64,000 nt of DNA from Lachnospiraceae bacterium JLR.KK002 (GTDB taxonomy: Bacteria > Bacillota > Clostridia > Lachnospirales > Lachnospiraceae): the NCBI GenBank assembly GCA_036941025.1, contig JAYMNP010000001.1:558001-622000 (forward strand), given 5' to 3'. Positions 42,005 to 51,179 of this stretch are shown here, in pieces. Made by a program: the position numbers and the translations under genes. Numbering within the stretch: the stretch's first letter is position 1; the number at the start of each line of letters is the position of its first letter. Below the pieces are notes generated by a model. That model was given only the letters and a program-made list of their open reading frames with translations. It did no database searches and had not been told where the DNA came from.

Positions 42005-42128
42005 TGAAGGCTGTCTGCTTTCAGGGGCAGCGGATTCCGGGAATAAAAAGCCATATGAAATCTGCATAAAAGGTCCGCCAAAGGCAAAATATCCAAAGAC
42101 GCATATATTAATAGAAAAAGAGAAGCAT

Positions 42129-43019
42129 ATGGACAGAGTAAGAAAGATTATCAATGCCGGGCAGGCCTGGGAAAAAGGCTATTACGGGGAAGAAATCGGC
42201 GTGGCAGTGCTGGACACCGGAATTTACCCCCACCCGGATTTTGAACATAGAATCGTCTGTTTTCGGGACTACGTCAGAGGAAGAAATTCTCTTTACGATG
42301 ATAATGGCCATGGTACCCACATAGCCGGAATTATCGGCGGCGACGGCAGCCTTTCCAATGGAAAATATACAGGCCTTGCGCCCCGATGCCATTTTATTAT
42401 TCTGAAAATACTGGACTACAGAGGAAATGGAAATACGGAGCATGTGGTACGGGCTATTGACTGGCTGGTGGAGAACAGAAGGAATTACCGCATCCGGATT
42501 GTAAATATTTCCATCGGCATGGTGCTTCATGCGGAGAGCAGGGAACGGATTCGTCTTCTGCAGGCGGTGGAATATGCCTGGGATAACGACCTTGTGGTAG
42601 TCGCTGCGGCGGGAAATAACGGACCGGGGGAAAACAGCATTACCGTACCCGGTATCTGTCGGAAAATTATTACGGCGGGCTGCTTTGACGATACCAGGGA
42701 GCAGATTGGAAAATCACCTTTGAAGCCGGACTATTCGGGGCAGGGCCCCACAGACCATTGTGTGGTGAAGCCGGAACTGGTGCTTCCAGGCACAAATGTT
42801 ACAAGCTGCGGAGTCTATCCCCGGACATATACCAGGAAAAGCGGCACCTCCATGGCGGCTCCCATGGTAAGCGGAAGTATTGCGCTGCTGCTCAGCAAAT
42901 ATGCTCATTTTTCTCCGGCAGATGTAAAGCTGCGCCTGTACCAGCGGACGGTGGATTTGGGGCTGCCCCTGTCGAAGCAGGGGTGGGGAATGGTAGACAT
43001 TGGGAAATTATTGTGTTAA
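42129..43019 (+). CDS. Intracellular subtilisin-like serine protease (peptidase S8)
   Basis: 296 residues. The catalytic triad is in order: Asp in AVLDTGI (about residue 29), His in DDNGHGTHIAGI (about residue 60) and Ser in RKSGTSMAAPM (about residue 238); the oxyanion Asn is in AAAGNNGPG (about residue 163). There is no signal peptide and only a very short N-terminal extension, so it resembles intracellular subtilisins acting on cytoplasmic proteins. The ribosome site is weak (GAGAAG). It follows the decayed toxin-antitoxin islet and may mark the return to core genome. Confidence 0.92.
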   Translation: MDRVRKIINAGQAWEKGYYGEEIGVAVLDTGIYPHPDFEHRIVCFRDYVRGRNSLYDDNGHGTHIAGIIGGDGSLSNGKYTGLAPRCHFIILKILDYRGNGNTEHVVRAIDWLVENRRNYRIRIVNISIGMVLHAESRERIRLLQAVEYAWDNDLVVVAAAGNNGPGENSITVPGICRKIITAGCFDDTREQIGKSPLKPDYSGQGPTDHCVVKPELVLPGTNVTSCGVYPRTYTRKSGTSMAAPMVSGSIALLLSKYAHFSPADVKLRLYQRTVDLGLPLSKQGWGMVDIGKLLC

Positions 43020-43095
43020 AATATCACCAGTGTATCATGGCAGAAAGGGCATTTTTGCAGACTTTTCGTAACAGGCCATGGCGAGAGGTGGTTGG

Positions 43096-44634
43096 ATGAA
43101 GAAAGTTAAGAAATTTTTACTGGGGAGGGCAACCATAGTAGCGATTGCAATTCTGCTTCAGCTGTGCTGGCTGCTGTCATTTCTGTATGGGTTCCAGATG
43201 CGTTATACTTTTTTGAATACAATTCTGGATATCAGCGCCGTATTTGTGGTGCTGGTCATTGTAAATAAAAGAAGCAATCTGTCCTATAAAATTGCCTGGA
43301 CAGTGGTAATTCTGGCAGTTCCCGTTGTGGGGCTTCTGGTTTATTTTATTTTTGGGCGGTCAGAGCTGACCAGACCCACCAGAAAGCGCATGGAAGCTGT
43401 CAACTTTGAAATAGAGCAGAGCCTGCCGGAACACCAGGATTTGCTGGAAGAACTGAAGGAACAGGATATGTCTGTTTACTGTCAGTCGAAATATGTCAGT
43501 GAATGGGCGGGATATCCCGTTTATAAAAATACGGAAACGAAGTATTATTCCTCCGGAGAGGAAATGTTTCCGGATATGCTGAAGGCTCTGGAGGAAGCCC
43601 GGCATTTTATTTTTATGGAATATTTTATAGTGGAAGAAGGTTATATGTTCGGAAAAATTCTGGACATTTTAAAGGGGAAAGCGGCTCAGGGCGTGGATGT
43701 ACGTTTCATTTATGATGATTTCGGGTGCGTGACCACCCTTCCGGAAAAGTACTATCAGCAAATGCAGGAATGGGGGATAAAGTGTGTCCGATTCAATCCG
43801 CTGTATCCCATCATGTCTGTGGTTATGAATAACCGGGACCATCGGAAAATTCTGGTGGCGGACGGTAAAGTGGGATTTACGGGGGGTATTAATCTGGCGG
43901 ATGAATACGTGAATAAAGTAAAAAGGTTCGGGTACTGGAAGGATACGGGCCTTCGCCTGGAGGGCGAGGGCGTCTGGAGTTTTACGGTGATGTTTCTGGA
44001 AATGTGGGATTATATTACAAAGAGCCGGGAGCAGGATCCGGAGCTGTTTCGCCCTTCCCGCTATCAGACCAGGCCCTGGAATACAGACGGATATGTGCAG
44101 CCCTACACGGACAGTCCTCTGGACCATGAGAATGTAGGGGAAAATATTTATATGAACATCATTAATCGCGCCAGAAAATATGTTTATATCTTTACCCCCT
44201 ATCTGATTCCCGATGACGAAATATTAAAGGCTTTGCAGAATGCGGCAAAGAGCGGAGTGGATGTGCGGATTCTGATGCCGGGAATTCCCGATAAGCAGAT
44301 TGTATACTGGATCAGCCAGTCTTATTATGAGCCCCTTCTGGAATGCGGAGTGAGAATTTATCAGTATAATCCGGGCTTCCTCCACGCAAAATGCTTTGTG
44401 TGCGACGACGAAGTGGCAGTTGTGGGAAGCGTAAATCTGGATTACCGCAGCCTGTATCTGCATTTTGAGTGCGGAGTCTGGATGTATCGGTCAGATGCTG
44501 TCATGCAGGTAAAAGAAGATGTATGGAATACCATGAAAGAATCGGAAGAAATCAATCTGGAGTTCTGCAGGAAGCGTCCGGCGGCCATTCGGACTCTGCA
44601 GGGCGTCATGCGTCTGTTTGCCCCACTGCTGTAA
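43096..44634 (+). CDS. cls: Cardiolipin synthase
   Basis: 512 residues from the ATG at 43096, behind GAGAGGTGG. Two N-terminal transmembrane helices (about 9-30 and 38-58) and a third hydrophobic segment near 70-90 precede two phospholipase-D HKD motifs: HRKILVADGKVGFTGG near residue 251 and HAKCFVCDDEVAVVGS near residue 434. The enzyme joins two phosphatidylglycerol molecules to cardiolipin at the membrane. Convergent with the carboxypeptidase gene at 44766, with a tandem-repeat array between. Confidence 0.94.
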   Translation: MKKVKKFLLGRATIVAIAILLQLCWLLSFLYGFQMRYTFLNTILDISAVFVVLVIVNKRSNLSYKIAWTVVILAVPVVGLLVYFIFGRSELTRPTRKRMEAVNFEIEQSLPEHQDLLEELKEQDMSVYCQSKYVSEWAGYPVYKNTETKYYSSGEEMFPDMLKALEEARHFIFMEYFIVEEGYMFGKILDILKGKAAQGVDVRFIYDDFGCVTTLPEKYYQQMQEWGIKCVRFNPLYPIMSVVMNNRDHRKILVADGKVGFTGGINLADEYVNKVKRFGYWKDTGLRLEGEGVWSFTVMFLEMWDYITKSREQDPELFRPSRYQTRPWNTDGYVQPYTDSPLDHENVGENIYMNIINRARKYVYIFTPYLIPDDEILKALQNAAKSGVDVRILMPGIPDKQIVYWISQSYYEPLLECGVRIYQYNPGFLHAKCFVCDDEVAVVGSVNLDYRSLYLHFECGVWMYRSDAVMQVKEDVWNTMKESEEINLEFCRKRPAAIRTLQGVMRLFAPLL

Positions 44635-44644
44635 AGCAGTGGGG

Positions 44645-44772
44645 GACTTACTCTGCTGCCGGGAAATGGCTGTCAGGACTTACTCTGCTGCCGGGAAATG
44701 GCTGTCAGGACTTACTTTGCTGCCGGGAAATGGCCGTCAGGGGTGATACTGCTGCCGGAAAAATGCTAACAG
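44645..44772. repeat. 32-bp tandem repeat array between convergent genes
   Basis: Units at 44645-44676, 44677-44708, 44709-44740 and a degenerate fourth at 44741-44772. The first two are identical; the third has two changes. The unit core is CTGCTGCCGGGAAATGG. The array starts just after the cls stop codon and its last unit covers the end of the carboxypeptidase gene on the other strand. There are no spacers between units, so it is not a CRISPR array. Confidence 0.9.
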
Positions 44773-45944
44773 AACAGGAGCTGTTCCAGTGTTTTCAGAA
44801 AATAGTCCCGGAACAGTGCCTTTTTTACCCCTTTTTGAAAGAGTATATTGACAGAGCCGATTTCTTTCTGATTCAGTTTGTAGACAACTTTTCCTGCAGT
44901 CTGGCCTTTTTTGACAGGCGCCTCCGCGGCGTCCGGGAGAACCAGTTCTTTGGTTATGGCGGATAAATCCGAACCTGTCACGTCCAGCCAGGAAAATCCG
45001 GATTCATAGGCCAGAGGGACCTGGTCGGTGACGCCGCCGTGGACATCCAGATTGGGCAGTTTATCCTTATTTTCATCTTTATACACCTGACATTTTCCAA
45101 ACCCGTAATTTAACAGGGTGGTGGCGTCCTGAAAACGGACTTTGTGGTCCGGAGCTGCCATAATTACCGCAATCAGCTTCATACCGTCTTTTTCAGCGGT
45201 AGCGGAAACGCAGTATTTTGCCTGGGAGGTGGAACCTGTTTTCAATCCGGTGGCATAGGGATACTGGCGAATCAGTTTGTTGGTATTGGTAAGGCCGAAC
45301 TCCGACGAGCCTCTCCGGGTAACGTGGGTGATATTTTCCATCCATATGGTACAGTAATTATGTATCTGCGGGTAACGGGTAATCAGTTCCCGCGACATCA
45401 GGGCCACATCCCAGGCGGTGGTCATGTGCCCGTCTACGTCCAGGCCGCAGCAGTTTACAAACGTGGTATTTTTCATGCCCAGATCTCTGGCGCGCTGGTT
45501 CATTCTGGAGACAAATTCCTGTTCGCTGCCCCAGATGTGCTCCGCCATGGCCACACAGGCGTCATTGGCGCTGGCCACCGAGATACATTTCAGCATGGTT
45601 TCCACAGTCTGGGTCTCTCCAGGTTCCAGAAAAACCTGTGAGCCACCCATGCTGGCAGCGTATTCCGATACAGTTACGGTATCTTCCAGTGAGATTTTTC
45701 CTTCCTCCAGAGCGTCGAAAATCAGAATCATGGTCATGATTTTCGTAATACTGGCCGGATGGAGGGAGGTGTGAGCCTCTTTTTCGTAAATAACCTGGCC
45801 GGTAGAGGCTTCCATCAGCACCACGGAAGGAGCGGAAACGGTGATTTCCTCTGCAGGCGGCTGTTCCGGAGTTACTTCTGAAGTGGGAAGCAGGGAGGAC
45901 ATCAGCAAACACGCAGACAGGAAAAAAGACAATATACAATGCAT
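44766..45944 (-). CDS. D-alanyl-D-alanine carboxypeptidase (peptidase S11)
   Basis: 392 residues from the ATG at 45944, seven bases after TGGAGG; a longer frame lacks a ribosome site. A signal peptide covers about residues 1-22, followed by a Pro/Glu-rich stretch. The serine signatures are SITK near residue 66, SAN near residue 124 and KTG near residue 226, so it should be active against peptidoglycan pentapeptides. A PBP5-like C-terminal domain is present from about residue 280. Related to, but clearly distinct from, the enzyme at 2725. Its 3' end enters the tandem-repeat array. It is divergent from a phosphoesterase gene. Confidence 0.92.
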   Translation of the reverse strand: MHCILSFFLSACLLMSSLLPTSEVTPEQPPAEEITVSAPSVVLMEASTGQVIYEKEAHTSLHPASITKIMTMILIFDALEEGKISLEDTVTVSEYAASMGGSQVFLEPGETQTVETMLKCISVASANDACVAMAEHIWGSEQEFVSRMNQRARDLGMKNTTFVNCCGLDVDGHMTTAWDVALMSRELITRYPQIHNYCTIWMENITHVTRRGSSEFGLTNTNKLIRQYPYATGLKTGSTSQAKYCVSATAEKDGMKLIAVIMAAPDHKVRFQDATTLLNYGFGKCQVYKDENKDKLPNLDVHGGVTDQVPLAYESGFSWLDVTGSDLSAITKELVLPDAAEAPVKKGQTAGKVVYKLNQKEIGSVNILFQKGVKKALFRDYFLKTLEQLLFC

Positions 45945-46017
45945 ATCAGAACCTCCAAATGTTATATAATAGTTTAAGCGGAAGGCATGTATGATATTCC
46001 AGGGAAGGTGAAAATAA

Positions 46018-46884
46018 ATGAAGATTTTATTTTTAATGGTTACAGTTGTTTTGTGCTGTATTCTGTGGCAGAAATGGGAACTGACCAGGTTCCGGGTGAC
46101 GGAATATGAGATTTCTTCATCCAAAATAAAAGAGCAGGCGCTGGGAATTGTAATCGCAGACCTGCATGGATTTATTTATGGAAAAGAGAATAAGAGACTT
46201 CTGGGAAAAATAAGAAAATTAAATCCGGATATAATTTTTATCCCCGGAGATATGCTGGTGTCGAAATACAGCGGGACATATGGGACTGCACTGGAGACGC
46301 TGAAACAGCTTGCAGCCATTGCCCCGGTATATTACAGTTATGGAAATCATGAAAGCCGCCTGCGTGACCCGGAAAGAATCAATCATCCGCTGTTTCAGGA
46401 TTATATGTCAAAGGTGAAGGAAGCAGGGATTACGGTGATGGAGACGGAGAGCCGGGAAATTTCCATGGGCGGGAACAGGGTACAGTTGTCTGCCCTGGAA
46501 CTGGAGCTGGATTATTACGAAAAAGGGCGGATTGTCCCGCTGGAAGAAAACTACATGCAGGAACGCCTGCCGGACCGGCGGGAGGATTTGTTCCGGATTC
46601 TTCTTGCCCATAATCCGGCGTATGCAGAGGATTATATCCGCTGGGGGGCAGACGTGACCTTTTGCGGCCATAATCATGGGGGACTGGTACGGATTCCGGG
46701 GATTGGAAGTATTATTTCTCCTCAGCTTACCTGGTTTCCAGGATATGACGCGGGACGGTTTCAGGTGGGAGACAGGAGCGTGATTGTCAGCCGGGGGCTG
46801 GGCACCCATACCTTTCATATACGGATTTTTAACCGGGCGGAACTGCTGGCGGTAAGATTTTTGCCGGAAAACGGGAGCAGATGA
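46018..46884 (+). CDS. Membrane-anchored metallophosphoesterase (YaeI-like)
   Basis: 288 residues. An N-terminal hydrophobic anchor (about 2-18) is followed by a calcineurin-like fold with its two-metal motifs: ADLHG near residue 43, PGDML near residue 77, YGNHESR near residue 110 and FCGHNHGG near residue 220. Related proteins include UDP-2,3-diacylglucosamine hydrolase-like and YkuE/YaeI phosphoesterases acting at the membrane; the substrate is unknown. Ribosome site AAGGTG. Confidence 0.87.
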   Translation: MKILFLMVTVVLCCILWQKWELTRFRVTEYEISSSKIKEQALGIVIADLHGFIYGKENKRLLGKIRKLNPDIIFIPGDMLVSKYSGTYGTALETLKQLAAIAPVYYSYGNHESRLRDPERINHPLFQDYMSKVKEAGITVMETESREISMGGNRVQLSALELELDYYEKGRIVPLEENYMQERLPDRREDLFRILLAHNPAYAEDYIRWGADVTFCGHNHGGLVRIPGIGSIISPQLTWFPGYDAGRFQVGDRSVIVSRGLGTHTFHIRIFNRAELLAVRFLPENGSR

Positions 46885-46895
46885 CAAAATTTCCC

Positions 46896-46924
46896 TTGAA
46901 AAAAGCGGCAGATACAGGTAGAAT
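46896..46924 (+). promoter_or_regulatory. Sigma-A promoter of scpAB
   Basis: TTGAAA at 46896-46901, 17-bp spacer, TAGAAT at 46919-46924, 32 bp before the scpA start. Confidence 0.75.
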
Positions 46925-46956
46925 ATGTGATAGTGCTGTTTTGAGGAAGGGATAGT

Positions 46957-47718
46957 ATGGATTTGACGGTAAAGCTGCAGGTGTTTGAAGGTCCTCTGGA
47001 TTTGCTTTTACATCTGCTGGAAAAAAACAAAGTAAATATTTATGATATTCCCATCGTGGAAATTACCAGCCAGTATATGGAATATATCAGTGAAATGCAG
47101 CGGCAGGATTTAAATATTGTCAGTGAATTTCTGGTGATGGCCGCCACCCTTCTTGATATCAAATCCAGAATGCTGCTGCCCAGGGAGGAAACTGAGGAAG
47201 AAGAGGAAGACCCAAGAGCGGAGCTGGTCCAGAAGCTGCTGGAATATAAAATGTACAAGTGTATGTCCTATGAGTTAAAGGACAGGCAGATTGACGCGGA
47301 AAAAGTGCTGTTTAAAATGCCCACAATCCCGGAGGAAGTGAGAAAGTACGAGGAGCCGGTGAATTTGCAGGAACTGCTGTCAGATGTGACTTTGAAAAAG
47401 CTCAACGGGATTTTTAAATCTGTTATGCGCAGGCAGGAAGATAAAGTTGATCCAATCCGTTCCCGGTTTGGAAAAATCGAGCGGGAAGAGGTATCCCTGG
47501 ACGAACGTATGGTGTATCTGGAGCAGTATGCATTACATCACAGGCGGTTCAGCTTTCGGGGACTGCTGGAAGCCCAGAGCAGCAAAATGGAAATTATTGT
47601 CACTTTCCTGTCGGTTCTGGAACTGATGAAAACAGGAAAAATACATATTTCTCAGGAACATATTTTTGATGATATTATTATTTATGCAAACAGCGGGGAA
47701 AGCCAGGTGCCGGCATAA
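46957..47718 (+). CDS. scpA: Segregation and condensation protein A (kleisin)
   Basis: 253 residues. The N-terminal kleisin signature FEGPLDLLLHLLEKNKVNIY binds the neck of the SMC coiled coil; the C-terminal winged helix (about 180-245) binds the SMC head. The middle is acidic (Glu-rich near residues 85-95). With ScpB and SMC it forms the condensin that organises the chromosome. It is followed by scpB after 14 bp. smc itself is not in the window, as is normal. Confidence 0.95.
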   Translation: MDLTVKLQVFEGPLDLLLHLLEKNKVNIYDIPIVEITSQYMEYISEMQRQDLNIVSEFLVMAATLLDIKSRMLLPREETEEEEEDPRAELVQKLLEYKMYKCMSYELKDRQIDAEKVLFKMPTIPEEVRKYEEPVNLQELLSDVTLKKLNGIFKSVMRRQEDKVDPIRSRFGKIEREEVSLDERMVYLEQYALHHRRFSFRGLLEAQSSKMEIIVTFLSVLELMKTGKIHISQEHIFDDIIIYANSGESQVPA

Positions 47719-47732
47719 GGAGTCAGGTCAGT

Positions 47733-48302
47733 ATGAATTTGGAGAAACAGGAAGCAATTATTGAAGGGATTTTATTCGCCATGGGGGAATCTGTGGAGCT
47801 GTCCAGACTGGCGGAAGTTCTGGAGGTCAGTCCGGAGGAAATCCGGGATATTTTACATGGTATGATGAAACGGTATGAAGCGGAAAACCGCGGAATTGAG
47901 ATTATGGAAATTGAAAATGCCGTTCAGATGTGTACCAAAAAAGAAATGTACGAATATCTGATAAAAATTGCCCGGCAGCCCAAACGCCATGTGCTGACCG
48001 ATGTGCTTTTGGAGACACTGTCTATTATTGCCTACAAACAGCCCATTACCAGGCTGGAAATTGAAAAGATACGGGGAGTGAGCTGTGCTCATGCGGTCAA
48101 TAAACTGATGGAATATAATCTGGTCTGTGAACTGGGCAGGCTGGACGCGCCGGGAAGGCCTCTGCTGTTCGGGACTACGGAGGAATTCTTAAGAAGTTTC
48201 GGAGTTCAGTCCATTGAAGAACTTCCGGTGCCGGATCAGGATCAGCTGGAAGAATTTAAGCAGCAGGCAGAAGAAGAGATGAATCTGAAGCTGAATGTTT
48301 AA
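47733..48302 (+). CDS. scpB: Segregation and condensation protein B
   Basis: 189 residues; two winged-helix domains that dimerise and bind ScpA. The segment ALSIIAYKQPITRLEIEKIRG-like (seen as TLSIIAYKQPITR near residue 91) and the GRLDAPGRPLLFGTT region near residue 135 are the family hallmarks. Ends four bases past the stop of the convergent LysR gene, leaving no terminator between them. Confidence 0.95.
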   Translation: MNLEKQEAIIEGILFAMGESVELSRLAEVLEVSPEEIRDILHGMMKRYEAENRGIEIMEIENAVQMCTKKEMYEYLIKIARQPKRHVLTDVLLETLSIIAYKQPITRLEIEKIRGVSCAHAVNKLMEYNLVCELGRLDAPGRPLLFGTTEEFLRSFGVQSIEELPVPDQDQLEEFKQQAEEEMNLKLNV

Positions 48303-49195
48303 ATAATTTCTTTCTGCGTTTCATTCAGTTGTGCCATGAATTTTTCAGACGCTTTAGAAAACACCTGGTATTTTTTCCATATAATGCACATTCCAACTTC
48401 CCTTCGTGGGTTGAGAGGGCGGAAACAGAGATTGCTGTTTCCGGAAGTATTAATGATTTTATCGAATCCAATCGCGTAGCCCAGGCCCTCATCTACCATC
48501 AGGGAAGCATTAAAAAGCAGGTTATAAGTCGCGACAACCTCCAATTCTGATATTTCACGCTGCATCCAGGACGCCAATGCACCGGATGAATCTTCCTGCC
48601 TTGACAGGATCAGCGGTTTGTCCCATAAATCTTCCGGAGAAATATCCGATTTTGCAGCAAGAGGAGAATCTTTCCTCATCAGCACGCCCCAGACTTCTGT
48701 AAGCGGTATCTTAATATGATTATATTTTGCCTGATCTACGGCACCAAACACAAGGCCGAAATCAATCAGCCCTTTTTCAAGCTGCTCCATTACAAAAACT
48801 GCATTGCCGCTTGCGATGTGGTAGTGGATTCCCGGATATGTCTGGTATAGTTCCCTCGCGGCTTTTGCTATCAGACGGACAGCGTCCGTTTCGCCGGTTC
48901 CAATATAGACATCCCCAACGACAACTTCGTCCGAAAGCGAAATTTCACGTTCTGTTTTATGGACGAGGTTTAAAATTTCTTCCGCACGCTTTCTAAGGAT
49001 CATGCCTTCTTCTGTCAATGTGACTTTTCTGGAACCTTTGGTGCCGCGGATTAAAAGCTGCCTGCCCAGTTCTTCCTCCATTGCCTTGATCTGAGTGGAA
49101 AGGGTTGGCTGGGAAAGATGGAGGGATTCTGCTGCGCGGACAATGCTTTGTTCCCTTGCCACTGCAAGAAAATATTGAAGTACACGTAATTCCAT
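48299..49195 (-). CDS. LysR family transcriptional regulator
   Basis: 298 residues with AAGGAG eight bases before the ATG. The N-terminal helix-turn-helix reads SIVRAAESLHLSQPTLSTQI; the remaining 210 residues form a two-lobed periplasmic-binding-like sensor domain. It is divergent from a (now truncated) DUF3737 gene and a perfect 9-bp dyad lies between them. LysR proteins commonly control the divergent gene; since that region has decayed, the regulator may now be an orphan. Confidence 0.9.
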   Translation of the reverse strand: MELRVLQYFLAVAREQSIVRAAESLHLSQPTLSTQIKAMEEELGRQLLIRGTKGSRKVTLTEEGMILRKRAEEILNLVHKTEREISLSDEVVVGDVYIGTGETDAVRLIAKAARELYQTYPGIHYHIASGNAVFVMEQLEKGLIDFGLVFGAVDQAKYNHIKIPLTEVWGVLMRKDSPLAAKSDISPEDLWDKPLILSRQEDSSGALASWMQREISELEVVATYNLLFNASLMVDEGLGYAIGFDKIINTSGNSNLCFRPLNPRREVGMCIIWKKYQVFSKASEKFMAQLNETQKEII

Positions 49196-49235
49196 GTGCT
49201 GTTCTCCTTTTTGGTTTTCTGTATTATAACACGAA

Positions 49236-49260
49236 TTTCAATAGTTTTCAACTATTGAAA
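49236..49260. promoter_or_regulatory. LysR-type operator dyad
   Basis: TTTCAATAG-N7-CTATTGAAA, a perfect inverted repeat of 9-bp arms in the divergent promoter region, with the T-N11-A geometry favoured by LysR proteins. An extended -10 (TGCTATAAT) for the plus-strand gene lies downstream near 49300. Confidence 0.7.
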
Positions 49261-49340
49261 ATGATAAGATATAAGTATTTATTATGGAATAAATTGACTG
49301 CTATAATTTAAATAAAAGAAAAACAAGGAGGAAATTGGTA

Positions 49341-50045
49341 ATGAGAATCATTGAAAATCAGACTTTTGACATGGAAAGGGCTCTCTATGGGAGCGAAGGC
49401 GTATTGGTGAAAAGCTGTTCTTTTGATGGCCCGGCAGACGGGGAAAGCGCCTTTAAGGAATGTTCCGATATTGCGGCCGAAAACTGTTTTTTTAATCTCC
49501 GCTATCCGTTCTGGCATGACCATGGGCTTAAAATTTCCGGTTCTGAAATGACGGAACTTTGTCGTGCATCCCTTTGGTATTCCGACTATATTGAGATTAC
49601 GGATACGAAGATGCATGGGATTAAGGCTCTCCGGGAATGCAGTGATGTGGTTATCCGGGACTGTGATATTATTTCGCCGGAGTTTGGCTGGTCGGTGCGG
49701 GGCATCCGTATGGAAGACAGCACTGCGGTCAGCGAATACTTTATGATGCGTTCTGAAAATCTCACATTCCGGGGAGTCACTTTCAGGGGCAAGTATTCCT
49801 TCCAGTATATCAAAAATGCGGTTTTTGAGGACTGCACCTTTGATACCAAAGATGCCGGATGGGCTGACACGAAATGTGTCGGTCTGCTGTTCATTTTCGG
49901 GATGGTCATATGGATTAGATTACTGCCTGGGGAGGTGCAGATACCGTTGACATGCATGACTACGGCAGTTTTGAGAAGGTTGGTGAAACAGGGAATACGC
50001 TGCCGAGGAACGATGAGCGGATTACAACGGAACCAGGAGATGTGA
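49341..50045 (+). pseudogene. DUF3737 family protein, truncated and shifted at its C-terminus
   Basis: Starts at the ATG at 49341, nine bases after GGAGG. The first about 175 residues match the parallel beta-helix DUF3737 family (SDIAAENCFFNLRYPFWHD, LKISGSEMTELCRASLWYSD, KNAVFEDCTFDTKDA). From about 49860 the sequence no longer fits the family and reads through a different gene remnant in the wrong frame to 50045. The family is normally around 280 residues, so about one third is lost to a deletion. The intact promoter region and ribosome site suggest it may still be expressed as a truncated protein. Confidence 0.7.
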
Positions 50046-50203
50046 TTCTTTACCCCGGTACGAGTATTACGATTTATTAAGACACAAATTCCTGGAATTT
50101 TACCCGTCTGGGAAAAATCCAGGATGCCACGAAAGAGGATTTACTGGCAGCTTTGGGTGATGGAAATGTTACAGTAACATTTTCGCCTGAAAAATCAGAA
50201 TAA
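49931..50203 (+). pseudogene. Cyclophilin-like fold protein, remnant
   Basis: Read in its own frame, this stretch gives MHDYGSFEKVG, NTLPRNDERITTEPGDVILY and, after an in-frame TAA at 50078-50080, SWNFTRLGKIQDATKEDL and GDGNVTVTFS. This is the C-terminal two thirds of the small cyclophilin-like family common in gut Firmicutes. The N-terminal part is missing at the junction with the DUF3737 remnant and the internal stop replaces a Tyr/Gly position, so the gene is dead. Confidence 0.7.
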
Positions 50204-50219
50204 AAAAGGAGATTAGATT

Positions 50220-50387
50220 ATGAGCCATTATATTTGTGAATTGAATGAAAAGGTTGAGAGAGTACATGTTCGTTACCGGAACCGCTATGGGCTTATGATT
50301 GCCGGGGATTTATATACAGCGGGTGGGCTGATACGGAAAGCCGGGCAATCAAAGGCGGAAAACCAGAGGATATCCCCTGGTTTATGA
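50220..50387 (+). pseudogene. N-terminal remnant of an alpha/beta hydrolase gene
   Basis: An AAGGAG site (50206-50211) precedes an ATG at 50220. The 55-residue frame begins with the pattern seen at the N-terminus of alpha/beta hydrolases of the dienelactone/acetyl-xylan type (EKVERVHVRYRNRYGLMIAG, then DLYT) and then breaks off into unrelated sequence. A second frame after the break (ESRAIKGGKPEDIPWFM) looks like the C-terminus of some other protein. Confidence 0.5.
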
Positions 50388-50766
50388 TATCTTTCTTTAT
50401 CTTTGTTTTTACCAGACGGAACGTATTTTTCTTTTGACCCAATTGGGGAGCATTAGAACGATACTGATAACCGATGAAAATCCTGTTGCAGGAACAGCTC
50501 CGAAAATTCCCAATCCTTTTGACACAAAAATGTATCAGTCGAAATAGAAGAACTTGTGATTTGCGATACGGAGAAAAATATCTTTTATCCTGTAAAAGAT
50601 GAAGATGAGATACAGATTGGGAACTGTGTGCTGCAAGAAGAATACAGGGATGGCGTTTGTGAAATCAGGATAACATTCATTCCTGTTTTCCCGATAAACA
50701 AAAAGCCAATAAGAACGAATTGGCCCGATAAGACGTACTTCAATCCGTTCAGCAAAAGGATAACTA
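50388..50766. other. Non-coding stretch with scrambled coding fragments
   Basis: Short peptides such as ENPVAGTAPKIPNPFDTKM (flavodoxin-like ending, weak) and, in another frame from about 50520, NVSVEIEELVICDTEKNIF and QEEYRDGVCEIRITFIPVF look protein-like but have no starts or ribosome sites. I see no intact gene, RNA gene or terminator. Confidence 0.35.
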
Positions 50767-51075
50767 TCATATGAAAAGAGCTTTGCGCCAACGCTCCTCA
50801 ACCGCCTGGGGAATACCGTACGTTTCATACTCAGGCATAAATCCCTCGTGCCGTATATGAAATTTAGAACCGTCAAACATCCTGAATATCTGCTGAGCCC
50901 TTTTTTCAGGAGGAGAATAATACTTAAAGTATATGTTAGCAGGCGTCCGACGTATCCGGTCAAAGACAGTTGATTCTCCGGTGACAAAACGGCTATACAG
51001 TTTATCTTCTTTTGTTTTCCATGATATTAAATCATTTTCACCATAAAATAGTGTCCAAACCATTACCAGAAACAT
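50767..51075 (-). CDS. Hypothetical protein, probably a 5'-truncated fragment
   Basis: 102 residues if the ATG at 51075 is used. The C-terminal 75 residues look like genuine protein (YSRFVTGESTVFDRIRRTPA, FRMFDGSKFHIRHEGFMPEY, GIPQAVEERWRKALF), with a balanced, charged composition, while the first 15 residues are hydrophobic and have no convincing ribosome site. I do not recognise the family. It lies between the gene graveyard and a degenerate mobile repeat, so truncation of an older gene is the most likely explanation. Confidence 0.4.
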   Translation of the reverse strand: MFLVMVWTLFYGENDLISWKTKEDKLYSRFVTGESTVFDRIRRTPANIYFKYYSPPEKRAQQIFRMFDGSKFHIRHEGFMPEYETYGIPQAVEERWRKALFI

Positions 51076-51179
51076 TGGGAAAATACCCTTTTTTTCTTAA
51101 ACCCTGAAAAATATCGCTGAATCTTGTAGATGAGTCAATGGTGTACGTAAGTGTGTAATCGTCTGCGTCGTCACCCATG

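Noticed and set aside
44645..44772. Possible CRISPR array
   Set aside because: Units are contiguous with no unique spacers, and there are no cas genes in the window.
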